Counted from the first letter of the stretch, positions 12,318-26,680 are shown. The stretch: 64,000 bases of DNA from Bombyx mori (GCF_030269925.1 NC_085128.1:12836501-12900500), one strand, 5' to 3'. The notes: generated by a model not told the origin, from the sequence alone. Translations and numbers: made by a program.

Positions 12318-12725
12318 ATGCACGTTTTTTTTTTTTTTTCCTACCTAATCTGATAGCCTTGAGAGGCTATTTCAGCGTAACCGTGGCTAGTAAGTGAGCT
12401 CACGGGGCTCAAACCTGACGACGATGCTAACACGAACCCTAGCAAGAGCCGTGCTTCGCAGAATCTACCACCGGATCGGAAACGCGACCCACTGAGAAGA
12501 TCCGGCGAGAAACTCAGTGGGCTGTGTCTGAGAGTTAATTTACTCGTCGAGCCCTTCGTCGCAAGCGACGGGTTCGACGAGAGCGGTGACCGGTGCTTGA
12601 ACTACCTAAAAGCACCGTTAGTGGATCGGGAGGATCCGAGATGACGTGTTTTGGGCGACGTCGACTGCTTTCCATTCTGTCCGCAGGATCGGGAATGTAG
12701 TTACCGGCGGCCACGATGAGAGGGT
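12318..12725 (-). mobile_element. Hairpin-tailed LINE 3' end with ORF terminus
   Basis: T-run, then the whole family sequence to cggcggccacgatgagaggg on +. The minus frame reads LIVAAGNYIPDPADRMESSR and ends RRARRVN stop, the apparent C-terminus of the element's ORF. Confidence 0.75.
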
Positions 12726-13902
12726 TGGAATGCACGTTATCAAGAGTGCAGAAAATAATTTACAGGGACGTTTGATGCAAAAACTACTAATTACCAAGGG
12801 ATACAATATGTTGCTCTACATGTTAGATTATCGTTGGCCAAACGACGTTAGTTAAGTTGTATCATTATTTACTGTCTTTCATCTCTTACCGGTATATTAT
12901 TTTATTAATAAATTGCCTGATATTTTTTTACGTCTTGTGCCCTGAATATGTATCTTGTATTCATTCATTCATAATTAATCAATTGAAGCCACGACTACGT
13001 TTTAATAATTCGTTTTGACTCTTACATTAGTTGATGGATATTAATTTCTCTTTAAAACGGTAGATAATTACATGTATTAGTGTCATAACAACAATATTCA
13101 TAGCACTGTGTTTCTCACGGTACAAACAGGCATTAGAACGCCGTATCAAAATAAATAAAAACAACTTTTTTTTACAAGAAGGCTATGGTATCTAAACCGC
13201 TACCGCCTACAATGTTACGATTGAAGTAATTGACAGCGAAGAACTTCTATGTACAGGTCAAGATAGTCAAGATCCGCCACATTGTAACTTGAAATACAGA
13301 GTCAATTCATCGTTCAGCTATCAATCTCTGTACATATAATAAAAGAGTCGACAGACATTTGTTAGTTCGGCTGTAAACATCTATAAATATAATGCTTACA
13401 GCAATCCGAATGTTCAATGATGATTAAATCAGCGTAGGTTAACTTTATGAAGTGTTGACGTTATGAAGTTTTTAAAATTGGGCCCGAAAGCATAATAGTT
13501 TTGACTTGGAAAAAAAAAAAGAATTTTCTTTTCTTTTTTATATTAATTTAAGACATACAAAGATAGTTTCCCTCATCATATCACATTGAAAGTCACCCAA
13601 TGTTGGACATGGTTCCCACGATAAACATTAAGTAGTCTGTTTTTTATTTTAATGGACGTCGTACATTGCTCTGTTATCAGTTAAATTTTACATAACATAT
13701 AAATATATTACCATACATATGGCTCACACTTTCAGAAATTAACGAAATCTTTATTAACAAAAACTAACAAATTTTATTTGCAATAATAAGGAAAGTTATA
13801 GGTTAAGTTTATTTGGAATATGGAAAAATAGTTCATAAATATTAGAAGTATTATATTTGTAATTATATATAGGTACTTATATTATATTGTATATTTCTCA
13901 TC
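12726..13902. other. AT-rich stretch, no feature
   Basis: No repeat or exon recognised. Confidence 0.55.
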
Positions 13903-14036
13903 GGAGGACTGCCAATGTGACCTGGAGTGATGTCAAGGAGCAAGCGCAAGACAGAGTAAAGTGGAGACAACTTGTGAGGGCCCTATGTACCAGCGGGGTA
14001 CCCTAGGACTACAACAACAACAACAAAAACAATCTA
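13903..14036 (+). mobile_element. 3' end of an RTE-type LINE with (CAA)n tail
   Basis: RRTANVTWSDVKEQAQDRVK and WRQLVRALC then stop, the usual C-terminus of RTE ORFs, followed by acaacaacaacaac. Confidence 0.65.
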
Positions 14037-14223
14037 TATTTCACGGCAATGTCGGTTGGATCCTCTCTTCCAACTGAATATTTCATATTATAATTGGTTC
14101 TCAACTATAATAATAGTACACGATGTCTTTGAATAATTTATTTCAATGTCATAGCTTCGAAGTCGAAAACATGAACACAAAAAATACGCACGTATTAACA
14201 TGCTATTTTTGCAAGAAGTATAA

Positions 14224-14626
14224 TCTATATATTCATACGTGAAGCAAAAACTTGGTATCCCTTTTTACGAAAATTGCGCTGACGTAGGAGTATGAAATTT
14301 TCCACACTTATAGAGAATATAGAGAAATATTTTAAACAATGCATAAAAGATACATTAAATGAATAAAGAAAACATTACACACACTACATACCATGTATTT
14401 GACGCACACACGCATGCATACTATTTATTGTCAAACTTTTGTTCTTGACGTCTGTTGTCAAATTGAGAATAGATTAAATATTGTTTTTGTCTTTGTTAAT
14501 ATTTTTTTATAGTGTAGTCTTGGCGAAATTTGTGATTATAGAAGTATAAAATACAATCATAATAGTGTACAAACTTACAATTTCAATTAATTATAGTCGA
14601 ATTTCGAGTACTGGGGACCTCTATAG
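14224..14626 (+). mobile_element. Non-autonomous Helitron-like element, about 403 bp
   Basis: Starts TCTATATATTCATACGTGAA after A; the 3' end reads ctggggacctctatag, a mutated CTAG end. Longer relative of 30,739-31,046. Confidence 0.65.
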
Positions 14627-15018
14627 AAATAACGCAAGCGTTTAAACGTTTATAATAAGGTTATCGTCGTATTCAAATTACGCGACACATGATGCAACAA
14701 CTTTCGATACGAACACACCGGTGACACTTTCTACAATAATAAATACTTTTAAAATTATGTTTGACCTTTACTCAGAATGAGTGATGGGTTTTTTTTTGCT
14801 AACTATCATATTCCTTTTGGCCTAACCCAATTGTTTTGTCTACAAATATTTTGTTCTTTACGATATTAATATGAATATTTAGGAAGTGAGTTGCGTGTTA
14901 AGCCTAATTTGAATAGAGCTGTCAGCGATAGAAAATATCTAACTGTGCCTCTAACTTTGCATATGTCCATGGGCGACGATGACCACAAAACATCGGGTAA
15001 TGATTCGTCTTCTATCTT

Positions 15019-15253
15019 TTTTTTTTGCTTAGATGGGTGGACGAGGTCACAGCTCATCTGGTGTTAAGTGGTTACTGGAGCCCATAGACATCTACGACGT
15101 AAATGCGCCGCCCACCTTAAGATATAAGTTCTAAGGTCTCAGTATAGTTACAACGGCTGCCCCACCCTTCAAACAGACTTACTGTTTCACGGCAGAAACA
15201 GACAGGGTGGTGGTACATACCCGCGTGGACTCACAAGAGGTTCTGCCACCAGT
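15019..15253 (-). mobile_element. Bm1 SINE, 5'-truncated
   Basis: Tail-side two thirds of the element (gcttagatgggtggacgag to gttctgccaccagta on +). Confidence 0.85.
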
Positions 15254-15979
15254 AGATATAGTATCTTCATTAATAATAATAGCAATTATCGAGTATATTG
15301 AATGTAACTCAACTTTACTAGTAGTAGGATGTATTCTGAGCCAATGCGGGTGAATACAACTTACCTGTCTACTTCTACCACGAATCAGTTGTGGATCCGG
15401 TTTGAAGGATTGGACAGCCACTGTATAATACAACGAAGACTTCGATGATTCGATTCTTCGATTTTATGATGTCCATGGACTCTGGTAACTATGTAAACGA
15501 GATGTATATATGCTTTATGACTTTATAAACAAATAATTGAAACAGACACTAATACTATTCTAAAATTTATAATCTTATTTATAATAGTTTTGAATGATTC
15601 TGTGATAAAAGTAATTTGTTAATATTACGATTTAAAATATATTTTTCTTCATAACTGTCTTAGTTAATGGCTTACGTTACGATCACGCGTTGAAGTCTTT
15701 TGTACGAAATTAGTAGGCACTTGAAAGCCTTAATGAGGGCAATACGTTTGCCTATCTTCGTTTTATGTTTGTTCAAATTTGATAATGAAATGCATTTTAG
15801 TTTAGATTATTAAAGTAAATTCTGTAATTTGTGTAATAAATTTTGTGCTCCGTTGATTTTCGTGTAACACTCGTTTTAATAAACTCTAGACGCGCCTAAG
15901 CTATATATTATTATTTAACTTTGGTTTTCAAAAACCTCAAGGTGTATATTTATTTAGTGCAGAAACTGATGATCTAGTT

Positions 15980-16140
15980 CACAGCCTAGTTAACGTTAAG
16001 TGGTTACTGGAATTCATACATTGGATGTAACAACATGAATACCGCCATCCACCTTAAGACATGAGGTCTAATAATCAATTATTATGTAACGGCTGCTTCT
16101 CTCTTCCTGCTGTAATAACAAGACAGTGGTATTGAGCTGC
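15980..16140 (-). mobile_element. Old diverged Bm1 SINE fragment
   Basis: cacagcctagttaacgttaa, gtggttactggaattcata and ccaccttaagacatgaggtc are worn Bm1 blocks. Confidence 0.5.
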
Positions 16141-16554
16141 GCAGGTTATAAAATTATGTTCATTTGATTCAAAACAGTACTTAGTAAAGAAATGGCATTA
16201 AACAAGTAAAATAAAAAAACATCTGTATGTAAACTAAGCTACAAATAGTTTGTATGTGATTAGGAAGTCCACGTCCAAGAATCAAGCATTTTACAATTCA
16301 TAAAAAAGTTTTTCAAATTTCCGAATAAAGATTAAATATTTATTTTGTACGTGTATTTTTTGTTACACGCGACTCGGATTTACGTAAGAGGGTAGATTAA
16401 AATTAAATTAGGTCTTCTTTGCCCCGCTCTCAACATAATTTGAATGGCGGCTTTTTACGGTATAATAAATTTAAACTCCAGTACATTCCGGACTAAAATA
16501 TGTAATAACAAATCGATATTCTTTTCACATTAATAATGTTTACGAACAAGAGCG

Positions 16555-16711
16555 GTCGAGGTCGTGAGATGTGCGAGTGAAAGTCATGGTGAGCTCCGGC
16601 GCTCCCCCCAACACCGCGCGTCCCTCCCCGCTGTCTAATTTAAGTGCTGTTGCACTAATGCGACTGGGAATTCTATTGCGTGTTTCTTTATACGATTGTC
16701 CCAAAGAGAGG
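16555..16711 (+). other. Exon-like GC-rich segment
   Basis: An ATG at 16,586 opens a GC-rich frame (MVSSGAPPNTARPSPLSNLS) that runs to a donor-like GAGAG|GGTAATG near 16,711 and stops soon after. A Pro/Ser-rich start next to a donor resembles a first coding exon. No partner exon found. Confidence 0.2.
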
Positions 16712-16762
16712 GTAATGTTCGTGTAGTCTGCGTATGAATCAGTTGAAGGTGAAAATGTTATT

Positions 16763-17011
16763 GTTTTTTTTTTGATTGATTAGATGGGTGGACGATCTCA
16801 CGGCTCACCTGGTGTTAAGTGGGTACCGGAGCCCATAGACATCTACAACGTAAATGCTGCTACTCACCTTGAGTTACGAGTTCTAAGGTCTCAGTATAGT
16901 TACAACGGCTATCCAACCCTTCAAGCCGAAGCGCATTACTGCTTCACGGCAGAAATAGGCAGGGTGGTAGTACCTACTCGTGCGGACTCACAACACGTCC
17001 TACCACCAATA
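16763..17011 (-). mobile_element. Bm1 SINE, 5'-truncated
   Basis: From a T-run and gattagatgggtgg to cctaccaccaat on +. Confidence 0.85.
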
Positions 17012-20000
17012 AAAACTAGATAGATTAGATTAGATAACTATACTTACTTTATAATAACTATACCTATCAACTATTTCATAATAGATAAATATAAATGTTA
17101 CAATAAACAATTAAAATTAATAAAATGGCAAATCACGGTGGCAGAAAATTCTCCGTCGTTCGTTTTTTAAAAACACTACTCATTATTCATATATTAGAAC
17201 TTAAAAAGGTGAACTTTACAAAAAATCTTAATAGTTAAACCAACCCCACAATTATGCATTACATAGTGAAATGATTGCTAAATCGCAACCTTTCAAACCA
17301 ATTGTAGCCGTTGAAATATGAACTGTCTGTCTATCATCCAAACAGGTTCTATCGAAATTTAATGTTGTATCGCTAATTATACAATGAGCTTCATAAATAT
17401 AAACAATAAATTCTGATTGTGGTCTAAGATTTCAAAATAGTATCGATTTGGTTATCAAATATTTCATAGCATCAATATTGCTAAATTAAAAAAACTGGTT
17501 AATATATATAGATAATTAAAGAAACCTGGCCTGACCAAACTTCATCACGCGCTAGGCCAAAGATTTTCCGAAAATTTCATCGAAAGCAGTTAAGCCAGTC
17601 GAAGTCTCGAAGATCTCACCACACTATTTACACATAACTAAAATAAATTTATAATTAAAATTAAAGGGAATTTAATGTTGATAATCGAAATCTATCATTA
17701 AAATATACGAATATATAAGGACTTAAAAGGATTTAAACCGAATCACGTATATCAGAAAACGATTCATAGATGCTCACGAAAAAACGATCAAAAATATCGA
17801 ATAACTTCGATATGGGAACATGTTTTTAAATTCATGACATTGCACGTACTTGTAAACTTTAATGAGATAAGTGATCAATTTCGAGACCAAAGCCATTCCG
17901 AACAGAATGGAAGAAATAGAATTTGGTATTACTGTCTTTATATACATACGAATGTACTTTCATTTAGTTTCTTTGTTTGCTAATTCAATTATTTTATTGT
18001 TTTATAGCATTTAAGACTATTAAAGTTCTGAAGATACGAGTATCTCCACCTTGTATTTCTGTAAAGTTTGTATTATGTATGTATGTATTGTATAGTTGTA
18101 TTATATGTTGTGCTCTGCGTGCAATATGGCATTACCACTCATCGACTAACGCGCGAGCTCCACTTTCCGTTGTGCATCACCTGTATTAGTATTAATGATA
18201 ATATAGTTATCTCCTTGATGGTTGGTTAGTGATTCTAACTACAGTCCGCGATCATTAAGGTCGGTATCTTTTTAAAACTCATTGACTGTTCGAGTTCCCA
18301 GTGTACTTATTTAAATTTCGTATTTTGCAATCACTGAGTCGTTCGGATTTCAGTCTTGACAACGTTCCTAATGCCATTATTTTCTCTGTATAACGTATGG
18401 TTGACTGGTAGACAATGCCTTAGACATATTCACCAAGAATATACAAATGCATAAAATTTAAAAACCAATATGTCTACATTAACAGACACTCTTCTTTCTG
18501 TCGTGTAGACCGTTTTCTTATGTTCCCAATATTCATAAGACAATGAAAATCAAGGGAGAGTCGTGTTTTCATCTGATGCGGTAATCCCGTTATCGCATTT
18601 ATTTCTACCACATAGCAGGGGTTCTGGTGTTTCTTTTTGACGGGCACCATATTTACTATTCCAATGAAATTACGTCTTTGAACACACGTTATTTTAGAAC
18701 ATTTCATCTTATGTCTGATAATGGGTAAATATGAACCTGAATATAATTTGTCGCGAGACAAACTGTTTCGAAAACTACACCCAATGCCGAACGGAATACT
18801 TAATTATAAGTTGGATTTAAATTTAAGTTATTATTTAGTAATTTACTAAGTTAGTAATTACTAAGTAAAACAGCAATAAAGGCTTTTTTTATTTTTATTG
18901 TTTTCATTTAAATCTGAACATATCTTCGAAGTGCGAAACATTTTGTATTTAAAAAAGTGCAAACACAAATCCTTACATTTTAAAATTTCATTTTTTCCCC
19001 AACGCTTTCGCAAGTGTGCACAGCACAGACAGGTTTCACATTGTTCGTCTAACCGTTTCCAATATGATTGCCCACGCTAATTGTACGAATAAATAAAAGA
19101 AAGTCTAAGGGGAACGCAATTTTCATAATACAAGAACAACGTTACCGCGAAATTCAGGTGATTTATTAAAATGGAATTCGTAATTAAGAAATTGATTTTG
19201 TTCTCAGACTATATGAATTTTTGATCAGCTCTCTCTACGGGTGTTTTTTTGTGGATTGGCCGCGCCTGTTCGCCTGCTTCATAATATTAACACGCTTTTA
19301 TTAGCTTGTATGTTTGTATGTACGTTTGTTTGTTTGTAACTAAATCTTTGAATGTAATTTTCATCAACTCAAAGACAATACAATAATGTTATGGCTTCTC
19401 TTTAATATACTACCAGCATCAACAGAACAAAAATAAAAATTGAATGTTAGTTTTCTATCTAAGCGTGTTTTATTAAGTTTTTAAACTACATATTTTAATA
19501 TTTTGTATGTATGTTTAAAAAAGCCACGAGCTCAACTATTCATTTAGTTCAAAAGTAATAAAACTTTATTTTTAACCCCCGTATATTGTTATTTCATACC
19601 CCGTCGCCCTGAAAATAGAGCGTAAAATAAATACGTACGGGTGGCTACTACTATCCACTTTTTTCTGACGTAAAGTCGTCGTATTATGTTTCGTTTTGAA
19701 GGATGGAACAGTCGAAACACAATACAATTAAGTCTTCAACTCCTAGGCCGTCTTTGTATTCATCAAAACAAATAATAAAAAACGGTGGTCATTTGCTTTC
19801 GTTGGCAATAAAATACATATTTTATATTTTCAAACTTTTATACGATTGCTCATATTTTATTTATGTTTTAAATATTCATGAACATTAAATGAGACTTTTT
19901 TCATTTAAAACGTGATATTTCTCCGGGTCACGGATCCTTGTTACGGGTGCCGGAGTGATATATGAAAGAAAAACCAGTAAATAAGTCGAATCTCTAAATA

Positions 20001-20689
20001 CAATCCACAAAGGTACCGACTCCAACCAAAGTCGTCAGGTGATAAAAACTGGCGCGCTTTACAAAATTCAAATTTCAAAATTTTTTCGATTTACTAAAAG
20101 TGTATTTCGTATCCTAATTTCACTTGTTTGTTGAAAACATTCAATTCAGTTCGCTAACTGTCTCTATGTAACATCATTGGACAAATTGTCTGATAGATAA
20201 TGAATAATACAAAGGATTCACGGTTCGCTAGTATTCGTCGTCATTATTGATGTCAATCGTTTTTCCGTGGTTTCGTGCGAATGCAATTCAGTTGCTTCGT
20301 GTCTGATGTTTAATCTATTAAATATGGATGAAAATTTTAATACACAATAATATTCTATGAGTTTCTATACCAGCGTATTGTCATAGCCAATTGGCAGTTT
20401 TTTTGCTTATATGGTGGTCGGGCTCATGGCCCACCTGGTTTTAAATGGTTACCGAAGCCCATAGTGTAAAGGCCAACTAGTGGTAGGGCGTATTATAAGC
20501 CCGTTAATTACCAACATCCTACCCATTTATGTTACGAACCTGTCATCCGATCCGGTTTGAAGAATGGGCGGGCCTTTATCTGCACTTCACACATATCCCT
20601 ATCAAACTCTGCATAAAAGATACCACAAATATTGACATCACACAAATTACGATTTAAAAATAACTATTCTACGACGAAGCTATGGTCAT
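17012..20689. other. AT-rich repeat graveyard
   Basis: Scraps only: a LINE-tail fragment at 18,400-18,430 (gactggtagacaatgcctta), a worn Bm1-like piece near 19,640-19,720, and another at 20,402-20,465 (ggctcatggcccacctggtt). No gene recognised. Confidence 0.5.
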
Positions 20690-20957
20690 TTATAATGAGG
20701 ATGTTAATTTTCTCCATCGATAATAACTGGGTACAAATCACGCGCGTTCGTCCGACCCAAATTAGGATTCCCTGTGTTATGGGTACCAGATACTGATATA
20801 CATATAAATAATTACATATATAGATAATAAACAACCAGATAAAGAGCAAACAAATTTGTTCATCACACAAATGTTTGCCCGATGTGGGAGTCGAACCCAC
20901 GACCCCCGGTGCTACAGTCAGGAGCGCTCACTAAAGCACCACCGAATCAGTCGCCTC
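20690..20957 (-). mobile_element. Second, non-Bm1 tRNA-derived SINE
   Basis: On the minus strand a tRNA-like head carries an A-box-like GGTGCTTTAGTGAGCGCTC and a B box GGTTCGACTCCC (20,897-20,886), followed by an AT-rich body and a GTACCCA-containing tail region. The head differs from Bm1 and resembles other lepidopteran tRNA SINEs. It cannot be a working tRNA, because the acceptor stem does not close. Confidence 0.6.
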
Positions 20958-22229
20958 CAAAAAAGAAATTTATTTATTACCAATTTATGACCACGAATTA
21001 CTCATTACTTTTAAACAGATGCCAAATAAATTAGCTCGATTACGAAGACAGTGCGTTAAGTTACCCAACAACTTCCTAATACCTGTTGATGCAACTTCAA
21101 TACCTTAACGATTTACAGCTAATGTTAATTGTACACTATTGTCAGTCGTCGGACAACGTCGACGTTGCAACCTAACCTGTTCCATGCAATATAATTCTCT
21201 TGATTATCAACATTCTGTTACCACACACCAGGAATTATAAGATGAAATATGCCTTGAGTTTACGATGGTATTTGAATACTTGAATAATTTATCTCAGGCA
21301 GTAAACGACGATAATGAATCATAATAAAGTAATTTCGTATTAAACACATTTAAAATTATAATTACGTATCGATTATATATAATGATATACAGAGGAAAAT
21401 CGATTTTTTTCGATCAGATTTTTTAATACTGCTTACAGGAAAATCGCTTCTATAAATACATATAAAAAAATAACAGCAAATGTTAATAGAAAAAGCACGC
21501 AATTATAATAAATGTATTTATGTATGCTTAGATAGTAAGCCGGACTAACATTTAACTCAACTTTTTTTATTTTATTGGTCAGGTGGAAAATGATATTACA
21601 AACAAACCCATATACCAAGCTAATGAAAGCAAGTTAAAAAACATTTTGGACTTCTTTTCACTTGACATAAGGACGAACATTATAATTTTTATACCTTCTT
21701 CACCAATACGATAATTCTGGATGACATTGACCCCGATGTTGATTGACCTCGCGACTTGACCTAGACTCTATTAGGTTGTGGTAGCCGGTTCTAGTGTATA
21801 CATTGCTTCTATTTAATTAAAGGAAAATATACGTATAACCATAAACAAAATTAAAAGCTATTTTATCTGTAATGTTTATCATGATCAACTTGACCGCAAT
21901 AAAAAATTTTTTTTTATGTTCTGTCGTTGATCGTGATATATTTAGTTAATACCTATTTTGGTAATGACTACTGGTGATTAGATAGTAAGTTGTTGATACC
22001 TAATGAATATGTAAAGGGCAATTCAGATACAACTCAGAGAGCACAGAATCAGAGGAGGCTTTACCTATGGTACCAATGGCAGGGTTTGCGTTGAGCACGG
22101 GTGCATGTGTCTTATGGGGCCCCGGCCTCTGCTCTTCTCTTTGTCTCATTTGATGTGTTGACATGTAACTCTTTTACATGTGTACCTATTCGATTATGAT
22201 CGCGTCCTTACTAGAGGACAGCAGGGTCT
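20958..22229. other. AT-rich stretch, no feature
   Basis: A GC-richer patch at 22,040-22,140 has a 28-codon hydrophobic frame but no supporting signals. Confidence 0.45.
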
Positions 22230-22668
22230 TTTTTATTGCTTAGATGGGTGGACGAGCTCACAGCCCACTTGATGTTAAGTGGTTACTGGAGCCCATAGAC
22301 ATCTACAACCTAAATGCGCCATCCACCTTGAGATATAAGTTCTAAGGTCTCAGTATAGTTACAACGGCTACCCCACCCTTCGAACCGAAACGCATTACTG
22401 CTTCACGGCAGAAATAGGCAAGGCGGTGGTACCTACCCGTCCGGACTCACAAGAGGTCCTACCACCAGTAATTACGCCAATTATAATTTTGTGGGTTTGA
22501 TTTTTATTACACGATGTTATTCCTTCACCCTGGAAGTCAATCGTGAACATTTTTTAAGTACGTATTTCATCAGAAAAATTGGTACTCGCCTGCGGGATTC
22601 GAACATCGGTACATCGCTAGATACGAACGCACCGGACGTCTTATCCTTTAGGCCTCAACGACTTCAAC
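22230..22668 (-). mobile_element. Bm1 SINE, full length
   Basis: Minus-strand copy running from the tail (attgcttagatgggtgg on +) to the tRNA-like head (ttatcctttaggcc on +). Confidence 0.9.
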
Positions 22669-25650
22669 GGGCGCTATATAGGCCTTTGCGCGGAACGATG
22701 TCGTACCTAGCTGAGATACCAGGGAAAGCTGTCCGATCTTTTACAGAGACATAGTTGTTGAGTTTTCCTTTAATATTACCAATTCACTATCAACAAATTA
22801 AACAATCAACTACCGACCATGAACGGAACGTTCATAAATTTCAAGTTACGTGCAAAGAAATATATAAATAAAATGTAGTTGTTTAAAAATAGTTTTACAA
22901 CCACCACTTTGTGTTCAGATGCGCTTAATACAATATCCATAGTAAATATTAATATAAATTTTATATACTTACTAGAAATATTAAATATCAAATCGACATA
23001 ATGAAAGTGACGGTAATTAACGTGTAATCTCACAAAGATTTCGGTGCACACCTGTATTGTGAATATTTTTGCGTGTCTTCTTTATGTGGGTGTGTGAATG
23101 TGAATTTCTTATCACGAGAAAAATATTTGAGAAGCATGCAACAAGCATTATTCATTTCTCTCTCTTTCATACCACATGTCCTACAGCTGTGGTTAGCGTT
23201 CCGTAAATTTCTCCTTCGATATCGTGTTTTCATGAACGCCAAAGCACCGATTTTTTCTTGCTCCAAATCTAACTCACCTCATTATATTATCTTGTATCTT
23301 CTAGAGAGTCGAAACTCTCATAGCAAGCAAAAGCATTGGAAACTAACTTCAAATTTAATCTGTAAAAAAACCGTTTCAACAAATACTTTAAGTTACAATG
23401 GCTTCCTGAAGTTGATAGCCTGTGCCTCCAAGCTTCGAATTTCAAACAAATCACCAAAAAGAAATCACAGAACGTATAACCTTTAGTAAAAACATTTGAT
23501 AAATTATCCAGCCTCGCTAAACGACAGGCTGGAATGAGGTCAGTACTCGCATTAGCGTTTACCTTTGTGAAAGGGTAATGCGAGACATTATTAGTACAGC
23601 TCAAGTCCATTTACTGGACACATTCAACAGTTCATTGTAATACTGAATGGTCACTCGACTGTGGAACTAGAACGTTTCTAAGACCCGGTTTCGGGTCAAT
23701 AAATATGAATAGTTAATTTTTTTTCTGATTCCATGTTGAGTAGATCAGACTTGAATTTGAATTTGTTTCCTAGACGTACGCGCGTATTTATGTTGGATTG
23801 GTAAGAACGCAACGTATGAAAAAATTGTGGAACGGAGCGTTAAGATGTGAGTGAGAGGAAATGGAAAGAAAGGGAAAAGAGAATAACCTACAGAATGACA
23901 GAGAAATAGGAAGATGGCGAAGACGGTTAAAAAATGAGCAAGGCGTAATAAAAGTGTTAATTAATTTTTAATTGTTATTATGACAAGAAGATTTTGTAAC
24001 AGTATGTGGCGTTTAAGAACGCACCTTTTTATGATGCGTAAGCCGGAACGCACGAGAGGTTGAAAAAAGAAGATAATCTGTGACACGAGACCTTTTTACC
24101 GCCGAAAAGACTTTTTGGCGGGAACGCGAGGAGTGAAGTGAAGCCGCTGCAAAAATAAAACTCCTATTGTTTCAATTGTGGTCTTAATTACGAGTGATCC
24201 AAAATCACGATTTTCACGCGAAATAAAGAAGGGACTCTATACGGACTCCCTCAAGTAGAAGTTTTATTTTATGCGCTGCGATCCCTATTCTACATTGATA
24301 TAAAACTCTCAATATTCTTTTGAGGATATCGAATGTTATATTCAATCATTCAGGAATTACATTCGTGACTTGCTTTTGCTGTAGTTATATGTATGTGCGT
24401 GCATACTAAAATAATTTTTCTATGTAATAAAGGGTCTAATCGTTTGAAAAGGCATTGTGGTACACTGAATGCGTACCGGCGTCATTAAATAAGCTGATAA
24501 TAATTGATCTAAGCAAACAAGATCGCCATAATTTGGTAAGCAATCGAACAAATTTCATCGCGAACTCCCAATACCGAGAGGACAAATAAAACATCAAAGT
24601 ATGCGCTACGTAAGTGAATGTCTTTGAAAGTGGCTCGTGCAATTCATTACCCGAGTACATAACCAACTGAAACATTCTAAGGCAAACTTGTTACCCGTTC
24701 ATTTTGTAGTTTATTTAATCTTAAATCGTTTCGCATAAAGTGTTCTACGTTCAATACGTAATCGCAACATGTTTTTTTTTTTAGTGTGCGTGTGTATTAA
24801 CAGCGTAAAAACTCTTGTCTGGTGTAATTTAACGTTCCGGTTTATTTTTATTTACATTTTATAGAGGGGCTGTGGCAACCATATTATACTTGGTCTAGGG
24901 TAGACCCCAGGGACATCATCTTTCAACTTCCCGATTTCTGATAGGAAAAATCCTGAGGTTCCGGTTTGAAAGGAGACCTCGATCTTGCGGAACAAAGCAC
25001 ACTCATAATAGACTAGTCACTTATTAGGTCTACAGCCCATCAATGGTAAATTGTAATATAACTGCCTATAAAACGCTATCTTTACTAGGCAAATTAATCG
25101 AAATCTGATAGTATTTTTTTAAATATCAATTAAAGGAACGATTGGAATAATGATCGAATAAGTTCAAAAAATCTCTCAAAAGTTGAATATTGTACGATAT
25201 CAGGTACTTAATTAGCGAACGTCATTGAACCGTTGCCGTCAAAATCATTAATAAGACTAATAAAAATACTAGGTTATGACATAAATACATCCTACTAAAC
25301 CGGCCCAAATTCTGTAATTGTGATGGGAACTCTATTTAGCTTGTAAAAACCTCATTTTGAAGGAATTACTCTTATAATAAAACACAATTTTAAATGAAAT
25401 TTATGCAACATTAAATATTGATTCAAACATAAATGAATCGGATAGAAAGTTTGAAATGGAATTCATTCATCGAGTTTCGTAATTATTCTGTTTTTTCTAC
25501 AAAATGAATGTTTTATTAATGCACCAAAATCAATCAAATTTTTCAATGCGAGAATTATACGGTCTGAGTTAAAAGGGCGAAATCATTGTCAAACTAAATA
25601 CTAATACGGAAATTGTATACAGTGGATACTAGAAGTAGAAACTGCTAATT
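22669..25650. other. AT-rich stretch with no supported gene
   Basis: Overlapping ORFs at 23,030-23,610 lie on both strands without codon bias or splice logic. The E2F-like repeat at 24,109 is the only marked item. Confidence 0.5.
24109..24139 (+). repeat. Repeat with E2F-like motif, copy 1
   Basis: A 31-base sequence centred on TTTTTGGCGGGAACGCGAG, also found at 63,368-63,398 with one difference. TTTGGCGGGAA is the E2F consensus type. Confidence 0.6.
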
Positions 25651-25893
25651 TTTTTTTATTGCTTAGACGGATGGACGAGTTCACAGCCCACCTGGTGTTA
25701 AGTGGTTACTGGAGCCCATAGACACCTACAACGTAAATGCGCCTCCCACCTTGAGACGTAAGTTCTAAGGTCTCAGGTATAGTTAAAATGGCTGCCCCAC
25801 CCTTCAAACCGAAACGCATTACTGCTTCACGGCAGAAATAGGCAAGGTTGTGGCACCTACCCGCGCGGACTCACAAGAGGTCCTACCACCAGT
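25651..25893 (-). mobile_element. Bm1 SINE, 5'-truncated
   Basis: From tttttttattgcttag to cctaccaccagtg on +. Confidence 0.85.
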
Positions 25894-26558
25894 GTTGTGG
25901 ATTTCCACCTTTTAAAGCGGAAGGAAACGGTTAAATTCCGTTAGACTTCGATGTCGCTTCTAGATGGGCGGCGACGTTCACGTTATCGTATTTATGAGTT
26001 CCGGTGTTCGACACCGGTTCGACCGTGAATTCGTTTGTGACACTAAAACATAAAAAAAATATTCGGCAAAGCCGTGTACTCAAAAACTATAAAGTATTAC
26101 ATTCGGGTACCGCTATTGAAACCGTTAAAAGCATTGTTTAATTACGTGGATCTCTGATACGCGAAACTGTTTGTATACGAACATAATTTAAAAGTATAAT
26201 CGATTGATCGTTCAAATAGGGGAATAAAATTTGATGCCGCTGTCAGTAAAAAATTTAGGTTGACGACTTATTAATGTATTTTAATTCAACGATATTAATT
26301 ACAATTTTTATGTAGGAAATCACTGTAGTGTTAGGGATTCGTTTTTGTAAAAAGGTGTGTTTGAGGTCATTTAAATTTTTCTTTGACAGTTTAATTATTA
26401 TTATGATTATAACATCCGTTTCGATCTAATCATGTTATAACATTCAATAAATTAATGATAAAGAGAACAACGAAAGTGCCGTTTAAAATTGTTTTTATCG
26501 TTTCGGATACCATACAACTTTTGGAGGTTACGGAAATGTCGGACTACCTTATTTCAGT

Positions 26559-26680
26559 TTTTTTTTATTGCCCTTCTAGGCAGACGAGCATACTACCCAC
26601 CTGATGGTGAGTGGTTACCGTCGCCCATGGACTTCAGCAATGCCAGGGGAGCAGCAGAGCCAAGCCGCTGCCTACCAGTT
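26559..26680 (-). mobile_element. LINE 3' tail, gcagacgagc family
   Basis: Poly-T, attgcccttctaggcagacg, catggacttcagcaatgcca and gagccaagccgctgcctacc on +. Confidence 0.65.

Noticed and set aside
20880..20957. Possible minus-strand tRNA gene
   Set aside because: B box present, but no matching acceptor stem, and an AT-rich SINE body follows.
23030..23610. Overlapping ORFs of 78-137 codons on both strands
   Set aside because: No codon bias, splice signals or domain; opposite frames are equally open.
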